DNA from: Rhynchopus euleeides | Taxonomy: Eukaryota > Euglenozoa > Diplonemea > Diplonemida > Diplonemidae | DNA: 64,000 nt | Reading direction: 5' to 3' | Assembly: GCA_963210315.1 (NCBI GenBank) | Contig: OY723253.1 | Coordinates: 2,232,001-2,296,000, forward strand | Part shown: in pieces, positions 38,903 to 49,848 of the stretch | Numbering within the stretch: the stretch's first letter is position 1 | Layout of the letters: each line of letters starts with the position of its first letter | Notes under the pieces: model-generated | Database searches by the model: none | The model's input: the letters and a program-made list of their open reading frames with translations, nothing else | What the model was told of the DNA's origin: nothing | Program-made: the position numbers and the translations under genes

Positions 38903-40390
38903 TCACTTGTGCAGGTTTGCACAGCTCGCGCATGCCACCTGATTGCATCCCTCGCAGCTTTTCAGCGTGTACTGCCTGCCCACGACCGCTTCGCACAGCT
39001 GGCAGCGGGTGTTCATTGTGGCCTTGTACCCGACGCCCCATTGGTGAATGTGGATGCTCACATTCCTCTTGCGGATCGGGGAGACGTAGTCCATCGCGTC
39101 GGACACCGCAGAGCTGATGCGCTCCCCCCAGCCCTTCGACGAAGGCTGCCCCAGCATCTCGTCGATGTCGTCCTCCTCTTCGGCCCCGTCGCCCCCGGAG
39201 ACCACCCGACGCCGCTTGCCGTTGGCGTCCGCACGCGGGGCACCGTCCTCCCCGTCAGCTGAGAGCATGTCGGCGGAGCTCTCGTCGTCAACGTCGTCGC
39301 CCCCGCCGGCGGCAGGAGGAGGGGCCGCGGTCTCATCTGCGGCGGGTTCAGCCTGGGCCGCGGCTGGCGGTGCCTGTGGAGGCGGCGGGGGGTCCTGCGG
39401 AGGGGCCTGCGGGGAGACCTGCGGGGGGGCGATAGGTGTCGTCGGTGGGGATGACACGTAGCGCTCCGGCAGCTTCACCTTGGCCGGGGGGCCAGCCGCG
39501 GGCGCGGGCTTGAACCGCCGCACATCCTGCGGGGGGGCGTCCTCTTTCGCCCATTCCCTCACCCAGAGGGAGGGGCGGCCCGCCCTCGTTATACAACTAA
39601 AGGGGGGGGGTGTTGACGCCGTTACGACGAGCACGCGCTGTCCGCTTTTAGCGCGCGAGTTTATCACACTCGCGTTCCAGCCATTTCCCGCCCGCCGCAA
39701 GTCGAACAGGATGTCGTCGGCGTGCTCTTGCCCACGGGCCCCGGATACCACCCATTTCATGAGGGGGTCACGAGCCGGTTCAGCTTTATCTCCGAGGTTG
39801 GCGCGCACCGCCTCAGCCTGCTGGGGTGTCGCCACGCGAACCGACAGTGTCCTCACGCCGTACACCAGACCGAGCGCAGCGGGTCCCAGCCCCTTCGCGG
39901 CGGCGCGTGCCTCCGACAGTGTTGTACCCTTGCAGAGGGGAATCGCCGCGTACGGCTCGCGGCCGCCGGCAAATTGCAGCTCCTTCCAGAAACAGCCTCC
40001 TGCCCCCGACGCCTGAAGGAGGCTGGTGACAGCCTCCCGTGGCACACGCACCATCGCGTCCACCCGGCCCTTGCGCCACTGTGGCCGCCACACCTGCTCC
40101 GGCCGCACCCGCACCTTGCCGGCGTCGCTCGCCGCCCGCCGCGCCAGCCCCTGCAGGACCGTCAGGCTGTCGGTGCCCGTCGTCAGCGCGGTCCACGTGT
40201 CCTTCGACGTGTGAGCCGCGGCCACGCAGAAGACGAGCACCCTCGTCCGCTCCTCCCCCCGTGGGACGGCGTCGACATGGGCAACGCCCGGCACGCCGTC
40301 GCTTCCCGCCGGCACCCCGCTGTTAAAGGGGATGTTCCCCGCCGTCGCCACCCACAGCGGGCGCACCATCCCACCCACCAGGGTGAGCAT
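38903..40390 (-). CDS. LINE ORF1 protein with C-terminal zinc-binding domain (495 aa from the ATG)
   Basis: ORF1 proteins of LINEs bind RNA and form the ribonucleoprotein. This one has an N-terminal region of mixed structure without a family match that I can name (WVVSGARGQEHADDILFDL is well ordered). A long Pro/Ala/Gln-rich linker follows, then an acidic stretch with a nuclear-localisation-like NGKRRRVV, and finally a C-terminal cluster CQLCEAVV...SCEGCNQVACASCANLH that looks like a RING/B-box-type zinc fold. The frame is open from about 40555 with a GTG at 40504; the first ATG is at 40390. It ends in AAG TGA CTT, and the next codons stay in frame with ORF2. Confidence 0.8.
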   Translation of the reverse strand: MLTLVGGMVRPLWVATAGNIPFNSGVPAGSDGVPGVAHVDAVPRGEERTRVLVFCVAAAHTSKDTWTALTTGTDSLTVLQGLARRAASDAGKVRVRPEQVWRPQWRKGRVDAMVRVPREAVTSLLQASGAGGCFWKELQFAGGREPYAAIPLCKGTTLSEARAAAKGLGPAALGLVYGVRTLSVRVATPQQAEAVRANLGDKAEPARDPLMKWVVSGARGQEHADDILFDLRRAGNGWNASVINSRAKSGQRVLVVTASTPPPFSCITRAGRPSLWVREWAKEDAPPQDVRRFKPAPAAGPPAKVKLPERYVSSPPTTPIAPPQVSPQAPPQDPPPPPQAPPAAAQAEPAADETAAPPPAAGGGDDVDDESSADMLSADGEDGAPRADANGKRRRVVSGGDGAEEEDDIDEMLGQPSSKGWGERISSAVSDAMDYVSPIRKRNVSIHIHQWGVGYKATMNTRCQLCEAVVGRQYTLKSCEGCNQVACASCANLHK

Positions 40391-40740
40391 CTCCTCCGAC
40401 GCGCCGGCGAAGCGTGTCCCGCAGATCACAGCATAGGCACGCTGCGAGGCTCTCTCCCCCTCTCTCTCGGTCGCGACACTTCTCCCCTCACACAGTTGAA
40501 CCACCTGCCAGAAGAGACCCCCCTCTGATGGCGTGCCAAACGCGTTCCCCCGTCGTCAGCACGCCTCAGCTCACTCCCCCCCGCCAACACAGCTGATTGG
40601 GATATCTCGATATTCAACGAGGGAGAGCCTCTTTCCTCACCCCCCACCCCCGGGGCTTTTGTGCCGGAAAACACGACAACTTGGCATGCAGCGTACCGTA
40701 CTACCGACACCTGCAGACTGCCGTCATCCGAGCCCCCCCT

Positions 40741-42213
40741 CTCTCTCTCTCTGTTCTATGGCGCCGCCGCCGGGTCCTCGTTCCTTTTCCCTAGAGCATT
40801 TGCTCCATATGTGTATAGGTATTTTGTTTGCCTTGGGAGTTTGTGTTACAAGCAAATCGTTCCAGGCAAAAAGATAAAATATGAAGAGCAAAATCATAGG
40901 CAAAACTCAGGGGATAAGATAGGTCTGGTTTTCCGGTTTTCAAAACCAGGGTTTCCCGGTTTCCGGTTTTCTGGAGAAAAAAAAAAAGGCCGATCGGATT
41001 TTCGCCGGTTTTTGGGGAACCTTTGTGACAGTCAACCAGTGGGACCATTAGCCAAAAAAATATGGAAAGTGACCCCATCGTGATCCGCACGGAGCTCAAA
41101 CAGTCAAAAGAAAGCAGAGAAGCGGAGAAAAGGAGCCCAGCGGGACCCGGTGGGTGGTGATGTCCTCGTCATGCAGGTCTTCTCTGTTTGAAGTTTCGAG
41201 ATACTCCGGTAGCTTGATCATTCCGACCGCACCGTACTCCTTCTGGGCGGCTTGCCGAGCGCATGCACTCAATCTCGTTGCGGTGCACACTGCCAAGGAC
41301 CACCCTGTCATCCACGCAAGCTACGACCTTGTCTCGAGCACGTTTGCCTTGCTGGGGATGACACATGCAAACTCCGATGTTTTCGGGAGTGCATGTCCGC
41401 TTTGGAGAGGATCGACGGATTCGGGTTCTGGCGGGACCGCGATTTGTGCAGTGTTGGAGACACCCGCTGGTGTTCGCATGAGCGCACGTTGTGCGCATCG
41501 TCTGACTGACTGCCTCAAGGGGGTGGTCATGCAACAAGCTCGACCATGAAGGTAGTTGCCCTTCGTGAGGCGTACCAGCAGAGCAGCACCCTCAGGGGGG
41601 TTTGTCCTGATGCGGGAGGTGATGCGAAGCCGCGCTCCGTCAGTACGTGGACGCATTGAAAGCTCAGTTCCGTCCCTTCGGGGAGCTGCGTGGAGCAACA
41701 CGCCACTGCTGTTCGGCAGAGCCTGGTCCAGCCGTGTTGGGTGTGATTCTGAGAGGGTTTGCGCGGGTCGCGCGCGCCGAAGGCGCGCGCGAAAAATTTC
41801 AAAACCAGAAAAACCGGAAAACGGCGCCAGAAAGCGCCCTATCACTTCACAGCTACAACCGCTCTGATGAATTTCCTTTTGTTTGTTGCGTTGACGCTTC
41901 TACACACAAAACCCTGAACTGATCACACCCTGAGCCTGATGAAGGGTGGGGTTAGTGTATAGAGCACGTTTGGTTGCAGCTGTGGTGGGGCGCTTTCCGC
42001 TCACACGAGTGTGCTTAAAAAAAAAGTCTATCTTATACCCTGGTCAGAAAAAACGCCATAAAAAAATAGAAAGTGACCCCATCGTGATCCGCACAGAGCT
42101 CAAATAGTCCAAAGAAGGCAGAGAAGCGGAGAAGAAAAAATGGACCTAGCGGGTGGCCCGGTGGGTGGTGATGCCCTCGTCATGCAGGTCTCTTCTGTTT
42201 TGAAGGTGCACAC
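40741..42213. repeat. Repeat-rich spacer with two copies of a 140-bp repeat
   Basis: Blocks 41053-41193 and 42060-42205 are about 85 percent alike: AAAGTGACCCCATCGTGATC, CGCAC, AGCAGAGAAGCGGAGAA, then GGTGGGTGGTGATG and CTCGTCATGCAGGTCT. The first part is the reverse complement of the motif in the 1-2 kb array. A hairpin TCGCGCGCGCC-GAA-GGCGCGCGCGA lies at 41768-41792 within a block (about 41748-41834) repeated near 42980-43070. No gene is recognised. Confidence 0.7.
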
Positions 42214-42386
42214 ATGGTGGACTCCAGCCACCATGTCTAAGAGGGAGTCTATGACTGCAGTCTGTACTGGAGACGGGAGTCTATTTTCCAGCTAATTTAC
42301 GCTAAGACTCCCGCTAGTTGAGACTCATGGGAGACACACGGTGTACTCCAGCGGAGGTAGGGTAACCTCCGCTGGAGTTCACCGTG
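42214..42386. mobile_element. Diverged short relative of the 3-kb TIR element
   Basis: The region has GGTGGACTCCAGCCACCATG at its left, an internal ACTCCCGCTAGTTGAGACTC, and at 42337-42386 a near-perfect palindrome CACGGTGTACTCCAGCGGAGG/complement. These are the end and subterminal motifs of the 14951/19100 elements without the coding interior, so this is a MITE-like remnant. Confidence 0.65.
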
Positions 42387-42811
42387 TCGTCTGCCTCTGT
42401 GCAGCGTCACTCGGTGCCATCGAATACATGGCGACAGCCCACCAACTCGAGACAGATCTGCTTGTCCGGAGGGCTGAGACGAGAACACGAACGACTTTCA
42501 AGCAGTCTTGAAGGTCGCCAAGCCTATTGGGGGCAACTAACAGATGAGATTTGTTTGTTGCCTGTCGTCACAGCTAGGTGCCCATCTCCTCGATAACGGA
42601 ATGTGTGCAGAGATCTCGTGGACCCTTTGGCCATTCTGTCGTGCACCCACTCCACCCACAACGCACACCTGTCACGAGTGGTCGCTCCACCGTCCTCCTC
42701 CACCCTGAAGGTTGAACCCTCAAGGACCAGTGATCTCCTGCTGGCCGGGCTGCGATACAGCGAAGCCTTCCTACTTACAAGCGAATCCAGACTGTAGGGA
42801 ACAGATGTTCC

Positions 42812-42859
42812 CTACCGTGGCCTCCGGCGGCTGGGGGGCTCCGCCCCCCAGACCCCCCC
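42812..42859 (-). repeat. GGA-loop hairpin core repeat, copy 8
   Basis: Reverse orientation: CTACCGTGGCCTCCGGCGGC then GGGGGGCTCCGCCCCCC. Upstream ACAGATGTTC is the complement of the GAACATCTGT tail seen at other copies. Confidence 0.85.
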
Positions 42860-42979
42860 TGCGTAAAAAAATTGCACCAGACCGGTTTTTTGGCCGAGAG
42901 TCCAAACTTTCGAAGCAGCTGCTGCGCCTGCCACCAAGCAGCCTCAGTACGACAGGACGCGCGCAGGCACCGGGCCCTC

Positions 42980-43070
42980 TCAGACTCTGGGAGGGTTTGC
43001 GCGGGTCGCGCGCCGAAGGCGCGCGCGAAAAATTTTCAAAACCAGAAAAACCGGAAAACGGCGCCAGAAA
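42980..43070. repeat. Second copy of the GAA-loop hairpin block
   Basis: CTGGGAGGGTTTGCGCGGGT, a GCGCGCC-GAA-GGCGCGC hairpin and AAAAATTTTCAAAACCAGAA repeat the block at 41748-41834. The flanks differ, so this is a dispersed unit of about 90 bp. Confidence 0.75.
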
Positions 43071-43173
43071 AAAAGTCTATCTTATACCCTGGCAAAACCG
43101 CGAAAAATATAAAAAGGCAAGAAGGGCGTTCTCGCGACCGTGATGATGAAGTGCCCCGCCTGTTCTCCCCTCT

Positions 43174-43226
43174 ATCTGTATCTCTATCTATCTCGTATGA
43201 TTCAAGTGTGAATATCCACATACGGG
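43174..43226 (-). repeat. Probable truncated LINE 3' end
   Basis: CTATCTATCTCGTATG, a variable 6 bp, then AGTGTGAATATCC matches the LINE 3' border (CTCTCTCTCGTATG, 6 bp, AGTGTGAATATCC at 33200-33235). The adjacent degenerate (CTAT)n tract parallels the (TC)n tail. Confidence 0.5.
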
Positions 43227-43240
43227 GCCTCCGCTCTGTG

Positions 43241-45940
43241 TTAAACTGTGCCAGATTGCCTTCTTCTTTTGAGAGGTGGCTCACTTTTATGCACTTCTGA
43301 GCAAAGGCCCCCATGACAACAATCCCCAGACCCTCCTTCTCGCCCACACCGCCACCCTGTTGGTGGGGCTAGGATGGCCGTGCGTAAGGTCGACCTCCCC
43401 TGAAGGCGGCCAAGCACTCACACACTGCTTTCTCACACTCTCCCTCACGACGTTTGTGCATTGCGGAAAAAGGCGTCCCCCCTCCATGCGGTGGATGTGC
43501 CAGCACGTGTCACGGATTCAAGCCCTCTGAAAGGGCGGCGTCCCCACCCCCCACCGCCCTGCCGTGCGACGGGCGGCAGCTCTCGGCGGGGTGGCAGGAT
43601 GTGGCATTGTTTGCACCACACATCCCTCCGTCCCCCGTTGTTCTGTCGTGTCTTCAACGGCCTGTTGCCGAGCGTTCTTACCTGGCGCCTCCATATTTCT
43701 AGCCCCCGCCTTTCTTCGTCGGGAGGGATGTCGGGGGAGGGGGAAGGGTGTGTTGTTTCGGGGGACGAGAGCCTCGTCTCCCACCGTCCCAGAAAGAGTT
43801 CAGAGCTGCGATCTGCACCTTCAGGCCATGAGCAGTGCAAGGCCTTCTGGCAGCATTGCGGAGGCCTCTCCCATGCACGTCTCGTCGTGTTAGCGGTTCG
43901 CCGATGCGAAATAAAATCTGTCCGGACGGCTCAACGGATGAGCGCCAGAACGATTTAATCCTAGTTTTTGCAACTCTGGCACAGGGGAGGCGGGTGTGTG
44001 TGCGTGTGTTAGCGGGTCCCCCACGTCAGCGGCTCCCAACCGGCTGTGATCATCTCAGAGGGGTTCAGGCTATACAGCCATTATTTTGCATCGAAGCGGC
44101 AGATCCTCACCTACTAACAAAGCTTCATCAGTCGGAGGGATTGTTGGCTTTTCCCCCTCCTGTCTGCAGTGCTGTTTCTCCCATGAACAGGGTTGTTGTG
44201 GATGTGCGATTAGGGTCGGAAGTAACGGTGGAGATCACGCCAGAGAGAAGTGCCACCCCGCCCCGTTTCTTTTTGTTCTTGTGTTACGTCAGCAGGTGTG
44301 TGTTTCGGGTGGAGATCGCGCCACCGGTGCCTTCAACATCTCATCCAAGAAAAAAACCCCGCCTGTTTATTTTTTTTTGCACGGCAATGGGTTGCTCAAG
44401 ACCCATGAATCTTCACCTTCTCCACCTCCACAAAGCAAGCAAGGCGCCTTGAATCGTACAGCGTTAATTTGCTGCATGCCCGAACAGCCGAGGCGCTTAC
44501 ACGGAACTATTTGCCCCCCCCCTACTCCCCCCCAGTGGACACACAAATCACACGACGTGACCCTTTGATTTGGTCCAAAAAAATCATACCCAATTCACCC
44601 AAAAAAAGGACAGCACACAAAGGTTGGCCTCTCTCTCTCTCTGTCTTTTGCCATCATCTCACCCACCACCCCGGTCCCAAGCAAAATCTGCAAACGAAGC
44701 GCAAGTCGGCTCCAACGCAGCTTCCGTTAAGGCGCTGAGTGGTCTGCTGTGATGGTATTCTTTGGGTGTACGTGCAGGGGGAGGCTGTATCACGAGCGTG
44801 TCCTCTCAATTCATTCGAGACCCCCACTGCTCGGGAAAAAGAGGATGCAGGTCCTGGGTGCATTTCACCACCAAGGAATACCACGCGTTGTTGATGTTGC
44901 AAGAATGACCACGCCTCCCGCCTCCCCATTCACACCCCGACTCACCACCCTGAAACATGCGTGCGGATATTGCCCCCTGTTCTAGAGCCGTGACCTCATA
45001 CACTGGTTGAACAAAGTCATGATTGTTCTGTGCCCGAATGGGTGGTTTGTGTCTCACGCACATTCAGAGGGCGGGAGAGGAAGGGTGCCCTGCCCCTACC
45101 CCCAGTGTTCCGGATGCCCGCCCTCAGCAGGTGAGGTGAGGGCGCACAAGCTTTCGACAGGGGGGACATAAACCCAACCCTTATTCCCAAGTGCGACAGG
45201 GGCTGGCGGCGAGTGGTTTGCTGCTATGTAGTGCCGACACATACTGGGCGCTTCATGACGCTACGCTGTGCTCTGTGAATCATCACGAGCATCCTCCCCC
45301 TGCCCATAGGCGTTTCGAATCCTGCAGATGCCAACCCACCACGGCCCGCCCATCCACCGGCCGTGTATCTTCGCATCAGGAATTCCCGGGAAAAAATGGC
45401 TTCCTCGGTGCAAAAATTCATGAATGAGGGGGGGTGGGGTGTGGGGGGTATACACACACAACACATCCTCGTTTCTCTGTCGGCCCGCAGCAGCTTGGGG
45501 CAGTGGTCGCGCTAAATATTGGAAAAATCACCCAAAATTTGGAAATCGGGAGCGAAAAAACGTACCTGAAAAAGGGGCTCGTTTTTGGGCGGGGAAACCG
45601 CGTTTCGTTGCATTTCCGAGCCTCGCCCGGATCGTAGTGGGGTCATTTTGAAAAAATGGGCTTGTTTGAAGACACTCAAATTTTCCGTCCTGGTTGTCTC
45701 TACAGCATGTGATCAGTAACAACCTGGGCAAGGGGTCAGGCACCTGCTCGGAAAGCAGGGACGGGAGTTCCCCACTCAGCTCAACTGCCAACAACGCCAC
45801 CAAGTAGGCAAACATGTGCCAGCTTGAGTGCATCCCTGATACGGCGAGGGTGTAGCCTGTTCAAGACACTGATGCCAGCACTGGACGTGGGGACCCCACG
45901 AAGCATGTTGTATGTGAAACCTCGTGCACACGCTATACAG
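43241..45940. other. Spacer without recognisable genes
   Basis: The sequence is of mixed composition with C runs, a short (CT)n at 44628-44642 and many short frames on both strands, none with a family signature. A GGATCGTAGTGGGGTCATTT motif like that of the 1-2 kb array occurs near 45630. Confidence 0.4.
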
Positions 45941-45986
45941 CGGGGTCTGGGGGGCGGAGCCCCCCAGCCGCCGGAGGCCACGGTAG
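45941..45986 (+). repeat. GGA-loop hairpin core repeat, copy 9
   Basis: Contains GGGGGGCGGAGCCCCCC followed by CCGCCGGAGGCCACGGTAG. About 150 bp downstream lies GGACTTGGCTACAAGACAGGCAC, the conserved upstream flank of copy 10. Confidence 0.85.
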
Positions 45987-46161
45987 TGAGCATATGTTCC
46001 TTGCGCCGTAGTAGGAGCGCGTGGGAGTTGCGGGCGTACAGATTCTGTATGAGTTGGATGCGTCCTCCTGAGGCTACTGAGAGTGGCCTGGGTCCCATTC
46101 GCTGATGTGAACCCAAAGGACTTGGCTACAAGACAGGCACACGCTACTGCCTAGTGGTACA

Positions 46162-46207
46162 GGGGGGTCTGGGGGGCGGAGCCCCCCAGCCGCCGGAGGC
46201 CACGGTA
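46162..46207 (+). repeat. GGA-loop hairpin core repeat, copy 10
   Basis: Full stem and tail, followed by TGCACATCTGTTC. Together with copy 9 it forms a direct pair like 6371/6508 and 16377/16539. Confidence 0.85.
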
Positions 46208-46597
46208 GTGCACATCTGTTCCGAGCTGAACTCGGTGTGGATCACTCTGACATCAGGTCGGAGCCCAGTGCTGCGCGGGAAGCAGTCACTCGGTGGGGAA
46301 GGCAAAAGGGGTGCTGAGAGTTTCATGCAAAGCGATGGTTGTGGAAGTTTGGGTAACGGTGAACCTCAGGGCGTGAAGAGCAGCAGCCGTCAAGGCCACC
46401 CACCCACCCCCACCACCCACCCCCGCCCCGCGGGGCCCATTTTTTTTCTCCCCGTCTCTGCCTTCTTTTGAATATTTGAGATCCGTGCGAAACGCCATGG
46501 GGTCACTTTCATTTTTTTGGTGCACTTTTTTCATACTGAATTGGGGTACCAGAACTTTTCGAGTTGTGGACAAATCCCTGTTTGCAAATAAAAAACG

Positions 46598-46965
46598 TAC
46601 CTGGGACCCCCCGTGTATAAGTCCCCCCCCCTTACCCCCGTGTTTAAGTCCCCCCCTGGGGGTCTGGCAGGGGGGGGACTTAAACACAGGGGGACCTAAA
46701 CACGGGGGTGGGCTGGTCTGGAGGGTCATCAGGTGGCCCCTAGGCCCTCCAGGTGCTGTCAGAGTCGAAAAGTGGGGTGCCAAAAGTCCATCCGGACCGG
46801 AATTACCCCCCTACGACAGCAGAGGAAGAGGTCTTCTTGGTCTCCACTGTGCCACCCCCGTGTTTAAGCCCCCCCTGTGTTTAGGTCCGCCCCCCCCGTG
46901 TTTAAGTCCCCCCCGGCCGAAAATCGCCTCCAGGGGGGGGACTTAAACACGGGGGGTCCCAGGTA
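46598..46965 (+). mobile_element. MITE family TACCTGGGACC, copy 2 (368 bp)
   Basis: Almost identical to 3564-3931 over its full length, with the same ends and TA at both borders. It is inserted in single-copy-looking DNA. Confidence 0.9.
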
Positions 46966-47439
46966 CCTCAAAAAATCGCCGAAAATCCCGGGAGTAGGGA
47001 GTGAAGTTAGCGCGACCACTGGCTTGGGGTTGCCGTTTTTTTTTTCTTTGCCGTTGTTGCTGCGCCGATGCTCCCCGCAAGAAAAAAAATAGGGGCTACC
47101 CTCACATCCGATAGGTAGGGCAAGGGGTAAGCGCGCGGTGTGGAGTGAAGCTGGGCGCGCTGTGCTCCCGCAGTTTTTTCTATTGCTCACAGAAGGAGCC
47201 CGGCGTTGCGCGATTCTTATCTTTTTTTGGGCAAAAAAAACATATGGGCCACCAAGATATCGCCCGATCGTCTGCCAGTGCTGAACGGAGCTGTGCGAAT
47301 GATGGGCCCAACACCCACGGGCTACATGTAGCAGTGGGCAATTATGTCAAAGGGTGCTCTCTGATTGAGAGTTTCACAGGACAGCCAGGGCGCATCCTTC
47401 TGCTCGGTGATAAAGGAACCATGTGTTGCTGCGCGCCTG
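46966..47439. other. Spacer, no gene recognised
   Basis: Mixed sequence with T and A runs; only short frames without family features. Confidence 0.4.
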
Positions 47440-48363
47440 CACGGTGGGATCTTGTAAATTTTACATGTATAACTACAAGTATATACATGTATTATACATG
47501 TATAATACTTGCATGTCAACTATTATACATGTATAATACATGTATATGCCTGAAATATACATGTAAAATACATGTATATCAAGTAAAAATACAAGTATAA
47601 TACTTGCATGTCAACTATTATACTTGTATTTTTACTTGATATACATGTATTTTACATGTATATTTCAGGCATTTACATGTATTTTACATGTATAATACTT
47701 GTCATGCAAGTATTATACATGTAAAATACTTGCATGACAAGTAAAATACTTGCATGCAAGTAAAATACATGTATTTTACTTGCATGCAAGTATTTTACTT
47801 GTCATGCAAGTATTATACATGTATTTTACTTGTCATGCAAGTATTTTACATGTATAATACTTGCATGACAAGTATTATACATGTAAAATACATGTAAATG
47901 CCTGAAATATACATGCAAAAATACATGTATATCAATTAGACTGGCGTACCGCCCCAAGAGGGGGTGTGACAAAAAATATATTTTTTTCCCTTTGTGTTTT
48001 CGAGGTCCGCAAGGTCCCAAAAATCACTTTTTGGGCACATTTTTCAGAGGTCGCCAGAGGTCGCCACCCGGGAAATGCCATTTTTGGGGTTAAAAAACGG
48101 TTTTTCACCTTGCCCTCGTGAACTAGGTGGGGAAGGCGACGGTCAGACGCAAAATAAATGGAGGACCCCAAAGGAGGGTCCGCATCAGGCGGAAATCAGC
48201 AGAACCTCGCTCCAGACCACATTGTGGGCCAGGACAGGGTCGGGAAGAGCATAAAACACCAGAAAACCGGTCCAGGAGGTCTCTCTGGGGCTCAAATCCC
48301 CTGAAAAGGGGTCTGAACAGGTGGCGACCGAAGGGCGACCAATGGTGCCCACGGAGTTCCTCA

Positions 48364-49266
48364 TCCCAAACTTGGGACCCACCGAAAAATGGACCAGATG
48401 GTGGTCCCAAATTAGGGACCGACCAACAAAGCGACCAGATGGCGGTCCCAAATTTGGGACCGACCGATAAAGCGACCAGATGGTGGTCCCAAATTTGGGA
48501 CCGACCGAAAAATTGACCAGATGGCGGTCCCAAATTTGGGACCGACCAACAAAGCGACCAGATGGCGGTCCCAAATTTGGGACCGACCGAGAAAGCGACC
48601 AGATGGTGGTCCCAAATTTGGGACCACCATCTGGTCGCTTTGTTGGTCGGTCCCAAATTTGGGACCGCCACCTGGTCGCTTTATTGGTCGGTCCCAAATT
48701 TGGGACCGCCATCTGGTCGCTTTGTGGGTCGGTCCCAAATTTGGGACCGCCATCTGGTCAATTTTTCGGTCGGTCCCACATTTGGGACCACCATCTGGTC
48801 GCTTTATTGGTCGGTCCCAAATTTGGGACCGCCATCTGGTCGCTTTGTGGGTCGGTCCCAAATTTGGGACCGCCATCGGGTCAATTTTTCGGTCGGTCCC
48901 AAAATTGGGACCACCATCTGGTCGCTTTAGGGGTCGGTCCCAAATTTGGGACCGCCATCTGGTCGCTTTCTCGGTCGGTCCCAATTTTGGGACCGCCATC
49001 TGGTCGCTTTTTTGGTCGGTCCCAATTGTGGGACCACCATCTGGTCGCTTTGTTGGTCGGTCCCAAATTTGGGACCGCCATCTGGTCGCTTTATGGGTCG
49101 GTCCCAAATTTGGGACCACCATCTGGTCGCTTTCTCGGTCGGTCCCAAATTTGGGACCGCCCTCTGGTCAATTTTTCGGTCGGTCCCAAATTTGGGACCG
49201 CCATCTGGTCGCTTTATGGGTCGGTCCCAAATTTGGGACCGCCATCTGGTCGCTTTATTGGTCGGT
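48364..49266. repeat. Head-to-head array of 41-bp units built on GGTCCCAAATTTGGGACC
   Basis: Each unit is the palindrome GGTCCCAAATTTGGGACC plus a spacer GACCGA.AAAGCGACCAGATG. From 48364 to about 48620 about six units read in one direction; at 48620 the spacer orientation flips and about fifteen units read the other way to 49266. Spacer variants (AAAGCG or AAATTG; GGCG or GGTG) are shuffled. Long open frames on both strands (WSQIWDRPTKRPDGGPK-type) come from the unit and are not genes. Confidence 0.95.
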
Positions 49267-49549
49267 GAACATCCTTCAGGATTTTGAAGGCACGTCTCAC
49301 ACCGGTTGGTGCTGTGTCGCATTCCAGGGGATAGTCCTTCACTTGGGTACGATTCGGCGCGACTGAGTCATCAAGCTTCATCCACCTGCCTCTCATAGTG
49401 GCGTTGGATTTTCGCACGCTGCGCCGCATTTTCACCCGGCCGAACTCAAAAACCCAAAGTCTACTGAAGATAGTCTGGCCTCTCCACAACATGTGATGGG
49501 AAAATGTTGAGGTCGGGCCATGCCAGCCCTGGCACGAGATCACTGCTCG
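49264..49549 (+). repeat. Dispersed repeat, diverged partner of 8416-8806
   Basis: Shares CACACCGGTTGGTGCTGT, CATTCCAGG, GTGGCGTTGGATTTTC and CCAGCCCTGGCACGAGATCACTGC in order with the block at 8416. There it follows a GGA-loop core; here it follows the 41-bp array. Confidence 0.65.
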
Positions 49550-49848
49550 TACCTGGGACCACCCGTGTAAAAGTCCCCCCAGGGGGGACTTAAGCACAGG
49601 TGGACCTAAACACGGGAGTGGGCTGGTCTGGAGGGTCATCAGGTGGCCGCTAGGCCACCTGGTGCCCTCCAGGTGCTGTCAGAGTCGAAAAGTGGGGTGC
49701 CAAAAGTCCATCCGGACCGGAATCACCCCCATACGACGGAAGCGGAAGAGGTCTTCTTGGTCTCCACCGTGCCACCCCCGTGTTTAAGCCCCCCCCTGGC
49801 CGAAAGTCGCCTCCAGGGGGGGGACTTAAACACGGGGGGTCCCAGGTA
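49550..49848 (+). mobile_element. MITE family TACCTGGGACC, copy 3 (299 bp, internally deleted)
   Basis: Same ends and core as the other copies, but part of the GTGTTTAAGTCCCCCC blocks is missing and there are more substitutions. It is nested in the 2.1-kb element. Confidence 0.85.

Noticed and set aside
48412-49366. Long WDRPTKRPDGGP-type and IWSLYWSVPNLGPP-type frames as repeat proteins
   Set aside because: Frames are open on both strands because the 41-bp unit has no stops; the array lies in a transposon and flips orientation, so no single protein reading is consistent.
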